NCBI GenBank assembly: GCA_003116975.1
Contig: BGKB01000125.1
Span: forward strand, 124,001-188,000
Direction of reading: 5' to 3'
DNA length: 64,000 nucleotides
DNA from: Aurantiochytrium sp. KH105
Taxonomy: Eukaryota > Sar > Bigyra > Thraustochytrida > Thraustochytriidae
Shown here: positions 9,092 to 20,203 of the stretch, piece by piece
Layout of the letters: every line of letters starts with the position of its first letter
How positions within the stretch are numbered: the first letter of the stretch is position 1
Position numbers and translations under genes: made by a program
The notes under the pieces: generated by a model
Seen by the model: only the letters and a program-made list of their open reading frames with translations
What the model was told of the DNA's origin: nothing
Database searches by the model: none

Positions 9092-10585
9092 ATGCGGAGG
9101 CACTCCGCGCGGACCCGCTCGCGGTCGGAGCTGATCGCGCGGGGCGAGCGGCTGCAGCAGTTCTCCTCGAACCGGCGGCGCTTGGCGGCTTTGCTGGGCT
9201 TTCTGCTCTTCGCCTTCGTGGCCACCTCGGAGGAGAGCTTGCTCGGGGCGCCGCTGGGCGGCGACGGCGCTGGAGCGTGGCCGTGGTCGCCCGCGTACTG
9301 GGGGGCCGTCGTGAGCACTGCGGCGCCCACGAAGAAACCCACCCACTTTCCTACCAAGCCTCCGACCTTGCCACCCACCAAGCCGCCCACCAAGCCGCCA
9401 ACTTCGCCACCAACAAAGCCGCCCACAGCAAGGCCTACAGCAAGACCTACCGCAAGGCCAACGCAGCGTCCCACGGCCAGGCCCACCCCATATCCGACCT
9501 CGAGACCTTCGCCATTACTGACGCGCCAGCCCGAGTCCAGTGCTGTGAATAACACAACAAAACCATCGTCGGGAACTACTACAAGAACCTCATCAACTCA
9601 AAACGCAACGTCCCGCGAGTCTCCTGCATCGCTGCCACCATCATCCAAGAAGTCAAAGAACTACACGCACGATGATGACCCCGTGGATGCCAATCTTGAC
9701 GAGATTTCAGGTCTACTGGAGGTTGCCAACGCCAAGCTTCGTGAGCAGGGGCTCGCTCATTCGACCCCAAAAGAGCGACCTGCATACCCCAATAAAACCA
9801 TAGGGGCGCCCAAGACGACACCAGCAGCCCCAACTGCGACAGAAACAGCAAATGACGATAGTATTCCAGCTACGAGTGCCACAACAAAGCAAGCTTTGCC
9901 GGACGACAAGAAATCGACGGCGTATTATGGTGAAGAGGGCCACGTTTCACATGCTGCAAGCATTGCAGAGGGCAAGGACGCCACGTACGGTGTCGAGGCC
10001 ACTACTAAAAAAGCGACTTCGGTGTCAAATAACGCCAACGCGGGCAAATCGCATGCCAGCGTGCTCAAAAATGACGAGACCGCGGGAGAAGACGATATTC
10101 TTGATACTTCGGACGAATCAGAAGAGCCTGTCGAGGCAGACGAGCTTGAGAGTGGTACTGTGGACGATGATGGCAATGATGCCCTTGTGGCGGCCAGGAA
10201 ACGAGATGCGCAGAAAGGGGACTACGAAGAAGCAGGGGAAGAACAAGATGATGATGATGATGATAAAGCTGGGGAAGACAACGAGGGAGCATCCGAGCTT
10301 GACGTCGCCGATGACGAAGATGAAGAGGACGAGACGCCCTCAATCCCGTCGAAATTTAAGACCGCCGTCCCCTCGAAATCGTCAGCGAGCATCAAGCAAA
10401 ACCCGAAAAGGACTAGCAAGGCAAGTGCCAGTAGTGAGAGCGAGTCTGGTGGATATGAAGATGATGAATCGATCGACCAGGGCCACGACAAGTTCGATAG
10501 TATACTTAACGAACTCGCGGAGCAAGTAAGCCAGAAAAACGACGACTTGCAGCTCATGAAAGACGATGATCACGAGAGTCATTAA
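9092..10585 (+). CDS. PT-repeat, acidic type II membrane protein
   Basis: 497 aa from the ATG at 9092; the frame extends upstream only from a GTG. The Arg-rich cytosolic head (MRRHSARTRSRSEL) is followed by one hydrophobic span at about 30-45 (LAALLGFLLFAFVA). The lumenal or extracellular part begins with about 20 PTxxPT units (KPPTKPPTSPPTKPPTARPT) at roughly 75-130. It then becomes Thr/Ser/Asn-rich with NxT/S sequons, and the second half is strongly acidic with Asp/Glu runs. PTxxPT tracts are common in secreted, O-glycosylated wall or scale proteins of stramenopiles. No catalytic domain is visible. A structural surface role is inferred. Confidence 0.75.
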   Translation: MRRHSARTRSRSELIARGERLQQFSSNRRRLAALLGFLLFAFVATSEESLLGAPLGGDGAGAWPWSPAYWGAVVSTAAPTKKPTHFPTKPPTLPPTKPPTKPPTSPPTKPPTARPTARPTARPTQRPTARPTPYPTSRPSPLLTRQPESSAVNNTTKPSSGTTTRTSSTQNATSRESPASLPPSSKKSKNYTHDDDPVDANLDEISGLLEVANAKLREQGLAHSTPKERPAYPNKTIGAPKTTPAAPTATETANDDSIPATSATTKQALPDDKKSTAYYGEEGHVSHAASIAEGKDATYGVEATTKKATSVSNNANAGKSHASVLKNDETAGEDDILDTSDESEEPVEADELESGTVDDDGNDALVAARKRDAQKGDYEEAGEEQDDDDDDKAGEDNEGASELDVADDEDEEDETPSIPSKFKTAVPSKSSASIKQNPKRTSKASASSESESGGYEDDESIDQGHDKFDSILNELAEQVSQKNDDLQLMKDDDHESH

Positions 10586-10746
10586 TGGGAAAGAACAATG
10601 CTCGGATCAGGGCACATGCTCAACAGGATTCTAGACAAGCTTGCTGAGTAGCCGAGATTCATGAAAGTATCTTACTACTGTAGGTAGCTTAGGCGCGCAT
10701 CGCAGGTTATTCGCCCTTCTATACGGACGAGATCTTTCAGCAAAAT

Positions 10747-11835
10747 CTATCTGATGAATTTTAGAAAAATAAAAATGCAAATCAGCAAACTGAGCAGAAT
10801 GATGATTGCCCAAAGGAGTACGCGATTGTAGCAAGTGCGGCGTGCCATACGCCGAATGGCACCACGGGCTTGGCTTGCCGCAGAGTTCGTGTCATTCACC
10901 TTGTCCGTAGCGCGAAGCAACGTCTCTCGCTGTCGATCCAGGTCGCCCAAAGTACCGATTCCAATCTCTTCGGTCTCATGCAAAGAGCGTTGCGTCTGCG
11001 CAAGTCCAGCATCATTCTCTGTGAGAATCTTTTGACGTGCCCTCGCACTTTCTTCTCCTGTTTGTCCTTATTCATGTGACTTACATCGTTGAGCAGACCT
11101 GCCGAATTTGTTACGCTTTGCATCGTTGTTTGGAGCAGGCCTGACTCCTCGTCGGTGCCGTTTTCAGCACCCGCTCCGCGCGAGGCAGCTGCCGCGCCGA
11201 AGGACCCTTCGTCAAGGCCTTGCGAAGCGCCAAAGAGCTCCTGGCGGTCGAGATCCCCTTTAATGGACGCGACGCGAGCCTGTACGTGGTCGATGCGGTC
11301 TCGGGCCTGCTCGCATTGGCTTTGCAAAGCGCCCTGATCTGCACCACGATGCTGATTAAGCGCGACTTCACTGCGGCGGAGCTGTGTCAGACATGCAGGT
11401 AGGCAGGCCCAGTTGATACGGGATATTGTCACATTCGAACCCAAAATAACGCGTGTCAAAAACTCGAGACCATGTCGTCAGTTTTCCGGTAATAGCACCA
11501 AAGCGGGCACACACAGAGCGAGAGAGAGAGAGAGAAAGAGAGAGAAAGAAAGTTATGGAAAGGCCTACGTACGCTTTGATTTGCGAGCACAGTGGCCTGA
11601 TTCACATTGCGCAGCAATTTCCTGCATCGTGGGACATCTACGAGGGGGGTTCCAGCGGCAGAGATCGTCCAGAAAGTCCTTTCTTGTCAGCAACAAGACT
11701 CTCCTTCTTCGGGCGTGCACGTCGGCACTCGCAGCCTGTGCCTAACCTACCGCGGGCTCTGTGTGTGGCCTCCAGGTCCCCCAAAGCGCGCTCGAGAGCC
11801 TCGACGGCACTTGCGAGCTGCTGCGGCTGCGCCAT
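10747..11835 (-). CDS. Vti1-like Qb-SNARE (three or more exons)
   Basis: A SNARE for fusion in Golgi-endosome-vacuole traffic. The last exon (11028-10747) encodes ILTENDAGLAQTQRSL, then HETEEIGIGTLGDLDRQ with the zero-layer Gln, then a SNARE helix ending ARGAIRRMARR and a C-terminal membrane anchor (VLLWAIIILLSLLICIFIFL). This matches plant VTI11 closely. The middle exon ends at 11085, just before a perfect donor GTAAGT; a 56-nt intron (11084-11029) joins it in phase 0. The middle exon reads SEVALNQH...CEQARDRIDHVQARVASIKGDLDRQELFG, like the Habc helices. The first exon starts at 11835 (MAQPQQLASAVEALERALGD) with a GTAGGT donor near 11750. Its exact link to the middle exon (3' site near 11380) is unresolved. 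An extra exon in the roughly 370-nt gap cannot be excluded. Confidence 0.78.
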
Positions 11836-12466
11836 GATGCCGGTACGAGAGCTCTGGGCTCGTCAAGCCGAGCTCTTCCGTACGGCACGCGAGTGTACGC
11901 TTGCGTCGGAAGCTCCGCCCAGAGCCCGACGCCTCGCTCGCCCAGGTCACAGACTTCGCCGTCGCGGTCGACGTGCGAAGCGTGTTTGCCGTAGCTTCTT
12001 CGAGTTGCTTGACAGCGACACTTGACAAGAGCAGAAACGCATCTTGTCGCGGGTCGCGTCGTCGCAGAGGAGCCCTGGGGCCTCTTCGAGGCCTTTTCGC
12101 GGCGCGAGGGCTACCCGTGGCGGGATTCCAGGGAGACAGCGCTGAAGCTTCGGTGTACAAGGTCTCTTTCTCCAAATCGTGGAGAGAGTGAGAGAGAAAG
12201 GGAGGGAGCGCGCAAGTAGCAGCAGCAGCAACAGCAACAAGAACAACAACAACCAACAACAGCAACAACAACAACAACACCCACTCAAGCACAAAGATAT
12301 ATGACAAGGGAAACCTCCGACCTTAATAATTCTGCGGACAGTTCTTGGCCAAGTGCTTGAGCAGACCCATTTTCAATGCAAAACGAAGTGCAGGGTGATC
12401 GAGCAAAAAGGCATTTCTTAGCGACAAGAGTTGGCCTCCAAACCTTCGTCTCGTCAGTCACCAGAT
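11836..12466. other. Divergent promoter region (SNARE / phosphoesterase)
   Basis: 631 bp between divergent genes. It contains a (CAA/CAG)-rich tract at about 12218-12280. No gene was recognised. Confidence 0.5.
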
Positions 12467-13570
12467 ATGGCAATAGTGCGTTGGGCTCGCGTGGCGCTCA
12501 CGGTCGTTCTGAGTCCAATCGTAGCCGTTCTAGTGACCGAATGGCTCGCATACGCCTGGGTCGGCATTCTGGGCTGCGAGCAAGTACTGACGTTGCAACG
12601 ACCGTCGATGGGGAGTCCAGAACGCATCCTCGTTGTGAGTGACGTACACGTTCTCGGTGAAAAGCGCAGGACGCGTCTCGATCGATGGTGGACAGACCGT
12701 CAGCTCAATAAAGCTCTCGCGGCGGCAAAGTTTTGGACCAAGCCAGATCTCGTCGCGGCACTCGGCGATCATCTTGACGAGGGCTACGTGCACACGACAC
12801 AGGCTCAATGGGACGCATATGTCTTGCGTCTTCGGGGTGCCCTTGGAGAACCGAATCCTATTTTGGGTGTGGTGGGAAATCACGACGCACATTCGGCCGC
12901 CCGGATATCAGAACCCATGGTGGATCGCTTTGAGCGGTCGTTCGGAAAATCCAACGAGATCATTCGCAGAGACAAGTCAAACGTAAATGTAGTGGTGCTA
13001 AATGGAATCGGTCTCGAAGCTTGCTCAAGGCGTGAAAAGCAAACCAGAATGCCCGCCTTTTGTGGAGAGATCGATGATCTGCGCGCCGAAGTTCGCACCG
13101 ACCAAACGAGGACAAATATTCTCCTTTTGCATGTTCCATTGTATCGCGCAAACGATGCGGGTTGCGGTCCAACACGACTGCGCGAGGGCGCGCATGTCAC
13201 ATACGTGGGTCCGCACGATGCTCTCCGCGCTGGAGAAGATGTATTGTCCCCATTGACCACGCAACATATCCTTGATGATGTGCGGCCCATGCTCGTCTTG
13301 AGCGGCCACACACATGCTCAATGCGTGCGCGAGGTGGCGCAAGGTTCCTGGGAAGTGACACTGCCCACCTTTTCCTGGCGTATGCGCCCCGATCCTGCTT
13401 TTGGAGTTGTCGACGTTGATGTCGACCATCTCAAGATCAGCATTTGCAAGTTGCCGCACGAGTACTGGACCATAGCAGCCTATGCGATCGCGGCCCTCTC
13501 CGCCCCGTTGGCCTGCGCATGGATTGCAGGAGCGCTAGCTCGCGGCTCGCCAAGTCAAAAGCACGAATAA
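12467..13570 (+). CDS. MPPE1/Cdc1/Ted1-like metallophosphoesterase
   Basis: 367 aa from ATG 12467. The frame runs upstream only to a TTG. It has a calcineurin-like dimetal phosphoesterase domain: D59 and H61 in VVSDVH, D101 in GDHLDEG, N138/H139 in GNHD, H222 in LLLHVPLY, and H281/H283 in SGHTH. Hydrophobic helices at 7-28 and 334-357 flank the domain, giving the two-span topology of MPPE1 (PGAP5), Cdc1 and Ted1. Those proteins act in the ER/Golgi and remove ethanolamine-phosphate from GPI anchors to allow export of GPI proteins. The tail ends SPSQKHE, with no clear KKxx retrieval signal. It converges with the RRP5 gene, 73 bp away. The family call is strong; substrate is by homology. Confidence 0.88.
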   Translation: MAIVRWARVALTVVLSPIVAVLVTEWLAYAWVGILGCEQVLTLQRPSMGSPERILVVSDVHVLGEKRRTRLDRWWTDRQLNKALAAAKFWTKPDLVAALGDHLDEGYVHTTQAQWDAYVLRLRGALGEPNPILGVVGNHDAHSAARISEPMVDRFERSFGKSNEIIRRDKSNVNVVVLNGIGLEACSRREKQTRMPAFCGEIDDLRAEVRTDQTRTNILLLHVPLYRANDAGCGPTRLREGAHVTYVGPHDALRAGEDVLSPLTTQHILDDVRPMLVLSGHTHAQCVREVAQGSWEVTLPTFSWRMRPDPAFGVVDVDVDHLKISICKLPHEYWTIAAYAIAALSAPLACAWIAGALARGSPSQKHE

Positions 13571-13643
13571 TGACAGAGAAAAGAAAAAGAATCAGATCAG
13601 AGTGAGGTTAATTGTGAAGAAAGAAAGGTGAAGACGTTGCAAA

Positions 13644-16600
13644 TCATAGAAGTGCACTGAGGTCGAGACGCTTGCGCTGCACATCCACAGAAAGAACTCG
13701 GGCCATAAGCACAGCCGAGGGTTTGAGGACCTGATCAGGTTCCTGCTGATCATCGTTAAAGACAGAGTCGAGGAAGTCGATGTCACGAGACAGCTGCGCA
13801 CAGAAAATGTATCCGCGCAGTTTGCGTGACAGCGATACAATGACACCGTCGTCGTGGATTTTAACTACATAGCAAGGATGCACTTGACCGGTCTTGATAT
13901 TTTCAAAGTCCAGAGCGCGAGAGTCGTCAACGCCGTCCTGCTCGGCGGCCAGCGACAACCATACATTGACGATCTCTTGGCCCTTGGCGTCCGTCTTTGA
14001 CTCCAAATCGATCACCACAGCCTGCACGAAATCGCCCACACTGTAGTCGTGGAAGGCGCCTTGGCGCTGCGCAGCAGCTTGCTGCAGCGCTGCGCGGCCG
14101 AGCGCATTACTGACATGGACCTGGCCATTCAGCCGCTTGCCTGCGTGTGGCGAGTTTTCGGGGAGCCGGGCGTTGTGAAGAGCCACCTGCATGTACTGCG
14201 CGGCCATGTTGGTTACCTTACCCTGTACGAGGGCGCCAACCTCAAGCGTCACCTTGCCACTGCGGAGACTGCCTTCGTCGATGCTTGAGGCCCGCGACCG
14301 GCTCCTGCCTCGGCCAGGCAAAGCTGGCGGCAAAATGCGACCGAGTGCAAGGCCCGGTGCCTCGTCCTGGAGCGTTCGCGCGAGGCGCATCTCGCATGTC
14401 GAGTCCATGAGCAAGCCAGGGGGCAGGTCCGAGAGCCGCTTGCGGGACAGGCCTTGCAGCGGTGCCTTGACAAGGTGTGCGCCGGCGTCTGCTACAGAAA
14501 GAATGGCGTAGCGTCCAGCATCCTGGACAAGCTCTACGCTGGCACGGAGAGCAATGCCGCTTTGAAAAGCCTTGACGAGCTTGGACTGCGCCGTGGCGCC
14601 ATTGCCCTTCTTCACGGGGTCGATCAGGGACGGCCGCAGTGAAAGATCATAGCGGCTGTGGGCGAAGTTCACGTCCAGCACCCGGCACTCGACCTTGTCG
14701 CCGGCCTGGATATCAGACTTGTTCGGCACATGCTCGTTCATGCACAAGCCGGCGGCACCGGAGCCGTCCAGCGTCACCTCAACGCCAAAACTCGTCACAT
14801 CCTGAACTTCGGCCTCGACAACGTCGCCAATCTTGGCCAGCGAAAGCTCCGGACACGGATGCAATTGCGAGGCTTCGCTCTGGCGCTCATCGAGAAGAGC
14901 CATCAGCAAATCCGTCGGGTACTCAACAGCGGACTGCTTCATTGAAAGTGTCATGTGACCCTTGGCCTCGTCGACACTCAGCACAACGCAGCAAACGGTC
15001 TGGCCGACGTTAACAAAGTCCTTCGGGTCCTTGACAAAGTCGTCGGCCACGTTAGCACGCGGAACAAGACCCACGAGCGAGCCGAGAAAGTTCACGAAGA
15101 CGCCGATGTTGGTCACATTCTGCACGTAGCCCACCACCGTCATTCCTGCCTGCACGTTCTCCAAGCTCGAAGGTAGCCAGCCACGCCGTTGCGCGAGAAT
15201 GAGCGCTGGCTTTCGCGTCACCAAAGGCGACCCATCGTCTCCCTTCTTGAGGACCATAAGCCGCTGCACAGCCGTACCGCTGGATCGAAGGCTCTTGTAC
15301 AGCGCTGCGAGCTTGGTTTCGTCGCCTTCATCGGAAAGATGCGTCATGGGCAGGGCTGCAACAGCGCCCCTCTTCTTTTTGTTTTTCTTCTGTTTCTTCT
15401 TTGCCTTTTTGGACGATTCGTCTACATCTTCGTCGTCATCTTCATCGCCCTTGACTTCAATGCGAACATGGGCTTCTGATTTGGCAAATGTTTGAACCTT
15501 GCCTGCGACAATCTCGCCCTCTACAAGTCCGGTCTCAATCGCGTCTTCCGACGCGAGTGTGCGAAAGGAAAGCTTCATGCATTTGCTGGAGTTGCGTAGC
15601 ACCTTGACCTTGACCACCTTGCCAACCTGTACCAATAATCATGAATGAACAATAAGCGAGGAGCGCTGCGTCAGTATGCTGTTGTTCCCACCATCTCGAG
15701 ATACACGCCTTCCCCACCTTGTCACCCTGCTCAAATACCCTGCACACAGGTCCAGCCAAGAGAGAACCGTAATTCTCTATCGGATATGGGGAGCTCTTCT
15801 ACGATGCACGAGTGCGGCTGAAAGCCTCTCTGACAAGCAGAGGTCCCGTGACTCGACTCTCAAGAGCCCACAGAGAGCCCGCACGACAAATGAGGCAACG
15901 CGATCTCAGAACGAGACCGTGCAAACCTCGCGCGCAGACCCATGAAATTTACTTTACCACATTCGTAACAGACACGCGCGTAAAAGAATCTGACGCGCAC
16001 CCTGACAGGAAAATGTGGAAATATAACCATTCTTGCTCTCTCTCTCTCTCTCTTTGTGTGTGTAAATGAATGGCCAGCCCCTCTTTCTCTTCTCTTCTCT
16101 TCTCTTCGCTTCTCTATTCTCTACAAATCAAGATACGTACCGGATATGCTTCTGCGGGGTTCTGAATGCCAGTACTCGCCAGCTCCTGGAGAGAAACCTG
16201 ACCAAAGGCACCTCCGAAAAATGACACGTAAACGCCGCGATCCGCGTCAACCTTGGTGACAAAGCCTTGCGCGAGCATGCCAGGCTTGGCATCCTCGTTG
16301 CAAGTGACCAGCGGTAGCGAGGTTCCGACGAGTGAGCGCTTCAGCGTAAGCACGACCTTGGGCTTGGTCGCATCATCAAAGTTGAGTGAAAGGACACGTG
16401 CAGACACGGTCTGACCCACCTTGAAGCGCTTGCTTGGGTCGCTGATGAGGACTTCAGCAAGATGCTGCTGTGGAACAATCGCGCGCACATTGTCGCTGAG
16501 AGAAACAAGAATTCCAAAATCAGCAACCTTGAAGACCTTGCCGTTGACCTTTTGGCCCTCCTTCAATTCGTCATGCAACAAGATGGTGGCCTCGATGACC

Positions 16601-18030
16601 GATTTGGACAGGCTTACGTTGAGCACGCCATCCGCTGCCGAATACGCCAACACCTTGCAACGAGTTTTCTGCCCGACCTTGAAGCGCTTGTCCAGCTGGA
16701 CAATCTCGTCGCTTCCAGCGGCCTCTTCGCGCACAAAGCGACTGCGCCACGCGTACGCGTATAGACCATCCGAGGTTTCCAAGAGAACGCCCGCCGTCGG
16801 GTCTACGCGGCGTACAACCACGTCCGAAAGCACCCGGCCGACCTGTTTTTCCATGATGTTTGCATCGTTCTTTTTCGACTCCTCGGATCTGTTGGTGATG
16901 TGGTCTGCACACGAAAGCGCGACGCGTTTATCGGCGAAATCGACAAAGAGCACGCGTGCATCGATCGTAAAACCCTTGGACGCGACAGGCCCCATCTTGG
17001 CCGCGTAGTCGATTTCGGGCGTCTTGCCGTGAAAGGCGTCAATTGTTCCGTAAAAAGAGTCGAGAAAGAACACGCACATGCCCTCGCGCAGATACGAGCT
17101 AATTTGACATTTAACGCGCATACCTGGCTGCAGGCCATCAAAACTCAGCGAGGATTTCAACTTGGCCAACTCCGCCTTGGCTTCGTTCAGTTCTAGCTGA
17201 AAGACCATGCGACCTTTGCCGGCCGCAACAGTCTTAATAAGTGTCTTGATGCATTGGCCAACCTTGAGCTTGGGCTCGTCAAGGGAATCCCCGGCGTCTG
17301 CATATCGCAAAAACCCATTGGCGATCGAGGTACGGCCCACGTTAATGTGATAACCGTGGTCCTCCACGCTGCGCACACTACCGTGCAGTACCATGCCAGG
17401 CTTCATCGCCTCAAGGGCTTCCCGACGGTTGACAAGTGAGGCCGCCGTGGAGACCTCTACGGTGTTGCCTTTTCCATTTTCGTTTTCTACGACGCCAAGG
17501 ATGGCGCAGAAGAGCATGTCTCCGACGCTGACCAGACCTTGCGTCAGATCCATAACAGCGTCTTCGACGCCGCTGGCATGCTCATCGGAGAAATTCTCGA
17601 CGCGCAAAATTGCGTTGATGTTGCAGGGAAGAGAGACCTGAGCCACTGTCGCCGTCACCTTGGTCACTACGGCAAGGGTCAGCGTGCCGGGCTCGAGTTT
17701 GCTTCGGCTGAGGCGATGGACGAACTTGGGCCGAGTCATGCCCGCGAGCATGTCCTCGTCATCGGAATCGTCGTTTGCGCCGCGCCCGCGGCGCAGCTTC
17801 GCTTGACGCTGCAGGCTGGCAAAGATGGGGTCCTCCTCGACCTCATTCCCGGGTCCATCGCTGGCGCGCCGTTTCTTCTGCGCTTTGTGCTTGGGGGCCG
17901 GCTTGGCCACCTTGAACAAGACATTCTCGTTCGAGGCAGCCCGGGAGGCCTCGCCCTTCTTGCCCTTGGTCTTGACGCTCCCGGCGGCGGGCGCCGGCGT
18001 CAACTTGAGCGAGCCTCCGCGAGGAAACAT
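13644..18030 (-). CDS. RRP5: rRNA biogenesis protein RRP5 (S1-repeat part only)
   Basis: RRP5/PDCD11 binds pre-rRNA and is needed for both 18S and 5.8S/25S maturation in the nucleolus. Exon 1 is 18030-16141 (630 codons, MFPRGGSLKLTPAPA...). The intron is 16140-15627 (514 nt, GTACGT...TACAG). Exon 2 is 15626-13644. The phase-0 junction reads AEAYP/VGKVVKVKVLRN inside an S1 unit. The product is about 1290 aa: a basic N-terminus, then many S1 RNA-binding repeats (for example LKEGQKVNGKVFKVADFGIL and IGDVVEAEVQDVTSFGVEV). It stops at LDLSALL, directly after an S1 unit. Yeast and human RRP5 are 1700-1870 aa and end in HAT/TPR-like repeats; those are missing, and the neighbouring convergent gene begins 73 bp on. 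It could be a naturally split RRP5. Confidence 0.92.
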
Positions 18031-18718
18031 TTTGTTATGGCGCAGTCTCGCGGCGCGACGTCCAGCCGTGCAGTCGCGAGTATTTCCCAGCCGTCCGGGG
18101 TCTCTGTGTGTGGCTTTCGCGCGACCGCCTTCTGGCCGCGACCTCGAACAGCCTCTGCCGCCCGCCCTCCGCGACGCTTTTCTCCCTCCCTTGGTCGAGA
18201 GGATTGCCTGATTGATTGGTTGGTCGGCTGCTTGGCTTGGCTTGCTTGCTTGCTTGCTTTCTTGGGTTGCTTGCTGCTGGCTTGCTTGCTTGGTTGGTCG
18301 CACGGAGTCCCAGGTCTTCGCAGCGCCAACCATCCACAAATTGGGGTTGCGCACAGCAGCCCCATTTCGGGTTGCGCACGTCAACGGATACTAGCACCGC
18401 ACAGTCCGAGACGGATGATGTACATATACATGCCTGCGGACCTTGAGACGGTGGATTGTCCAGGGCAAGGTGGGTCCGCATATGCATGCGCCAGGCACAC
18501 GGGACTTGCTTGGGTCGCGCTTGTACTTGTTTTGCGAGAGTGAAGCCGTCTCGCGACAAGCGAAAAGTGGCGCGTGGGCAAGCAGGCTGCCACAGGCACA
18601 CAGATATTCACTTGTTGACGTCCGCTCACTCGCTCGCTCGCTTGCTCGCTCGTCCGACTCTTGGATTAGTTGATATATCAATCGATCGAGTCTTGAAGCG
18701 CGCGCGTCTGACAAGACC
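18031..18718. other. Divergent promoter region with CTTG/CTCG repeats
   Basis: 688 bp between RRP5 and the next gene. Degenerate (cttg)n lies at about 18238-18298 and (cgct/cact)n at about 18625-18655. Short frames here are repeat translations. No gene was seen. Confidence 0.5.
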
Positions 18719-20203
18719 ATGCGCGTGGAACGCCTTGCGCGCAAGGTCAAGAAGAAAAGTAGCAGGGCGCTCGATAAAATGAAAAAAGCCTATGACGCAA
18801 GGCTCACTGATGATGGCGGATTCACGTCTGAAGAGGACGATGAAGATGACAACGACCACGACAATCAGCTGACCAATAAACGCATTTCCCGCAGAGTACA
18901 GCCCATGCGTGCAAAAGGGCAAAATCATGCAAACGAGGATGACGAGGACGACGAGAACGAACAACAAGAGGATGGGGATGAAAATGAAGATGATGACGAG
19001 GACGATGAGGCATATGAAAACGGCGCCAAGCTACGCATGCATGAAAAGATGGAGTTTGAAAAGTGGGTCCGAGAGGTAATCTATGCGAAACGCATCAAGC
19101 AGAAACCCATGCAGGTGGTGAAAAGTCGCATCATGCACGGTGTCACGGTCACTTTGGCAACGAGCTGTATTGTCTTTCTTATCGGACTCCGCGCAGACTA
19201 TAGGTATGTCATGTCAGCGCCCATGCGAGCGACAACGAGCGGAGCGCGCGTCACCGACCTTTTATACGCCAAAGCCTCGATGGGCCTCATCGCGGGCTGC
19301 TGGGCCTTGCGCGCGTGGTTCACACGGAATCTACTACGCGAGAGTGTCTTGCGCGTCTATGCCTTCTTGCGATGTGTCGAGTGGATCGTCACGCTCTGGC
19401 TCCTCTTTGCGTTGTGGGTAGACTTTGGCGCTTTGCCTTTTCAGAGCGATACCGGACTGGCTTCTGGAGAAAAAGCGATTTACTTCTTCAGTACCTTTAT
19501 TTGTCTCTTTGGTCTCATTAATACTGTTGTGCATTTCTCACGACTACGACACGAATGGCATGAATACGAAGATCGCGCACTGCGGGCGTACTTGGACGCC
19601 AAGGAGGCTGCAAAATGGCGAAAGCGTCCAGCACGTGGATTCGATCCGCAAGAGCTTCTCGCCTTCAATTCGACAGAGGTGGTTCCACATTCCACATACT
19701 GGGCCAATGGCGATGCGACCCTTGCACATGCAGAAGCGGAAGCCTTCGTCCAGACTGCTGTGCCCGCTGGGGCGGGAGGCGGTCGCGAGGACGAAGTCGA
19801 ACTTTTCGTTGGCGACGGCTTCATTGACAAGTTTGCGATCATGTCGCTTGAGGAATTCATGCTTCGCTGGGATTCTATGGCCGAATCCGGAGATTTCGAT
19901 CGTGACATCTCCTATGTGCCAAGTGTCCAAGAAATGGACCTGCACCTTTCGCAGCGGGGTTTCCACTTGGTTTACTCTGACGAGCAGGATGTCGAGGTGG
20001 GCCCAGCAGTTCGTATGTTTGCCTTTGCTCAGAGTCAGGGTGCCGTTTTTCTCATTGAGTTCCTTTTTGATATCACAAACCGTCTTTTGCATGCCTCTTT
20101 CCGAAGTCAGGACGATTCCAAAACTCCTAATTTTGTCTCACGTCTCGAATTGCAATTCATCCTCATGGACTCTGAATCAAGTGGTCCATCATTACAACAA
20201 TAA
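18719..20203 (+). CDS. Four-span membrane protein with adaptin-appendage-like C-terminus
   Basis: 494 aa. Basic head (1-30), then a very acidic disordered stretch (35-100), then four hydrophobic spans at about 141-157, 183-200, 212-236 and 252-273, so both ends are probably cytosolic. A charged helix (275-305) follows. The last 120 residues contain MSLEEFMLRWDSM (375-387), YVPSVQEMDLHLSQRGFHLV (399-418) and RMFAFAQSQGAVFLIEF (432-448). The order is reminiscent of the C-terminal platform subdomain of beta-adaptin appendages (AP-4/AP-2), which binds trafficking motifs. That match is from memory of the family pattern and needs profile comparison. The protein is otherwise unrecognised. The 3' end abuts or overlaps the kinase-like relic on the other strand. 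Confidence 0.7.
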   Translation: MRVERLARKVKKKSSRALDKMKKAYDARLTDDGGFTSEEDDEDDNDHDNQLTNKRISRRVQPMRAKGQNHANEDDEDDENEQQEDGDENEDDDEDDEAYENGAKLRMHEKMEFEKWVREVIYAKRIKQKPMQVVKSRIMHGVTVTLATSCIVFLIGLRADYRYVMSAPMRATTSGARVTDLLYAKASMGLIAGCWALRAWFTRNLLRESVLRVYAFLRCVEWIVTLWLLFALWVDFGALPFQSDTGLASGEKAIYFFSTFICLFGLINTVVHFSRLRHEWHEYEDRALRAYLDAKEAAKWRKRPARGFDPQELLAFNSTEVVPHSTYWANGDATLAHAEAEAFVQTAVPAGAGGGREDEVELFVGDGFIDKFAIMSLEEFMLRWDSMAESGDFDRDISYVPSVQEMDLHLSQRGFHLVYSDEQDVEVGPAVRMFAFAQSQGAVFLIEFLFDITNRLLHASFRSQDDSKTPNFVSRLELQFILMDSESSGPSLQQ

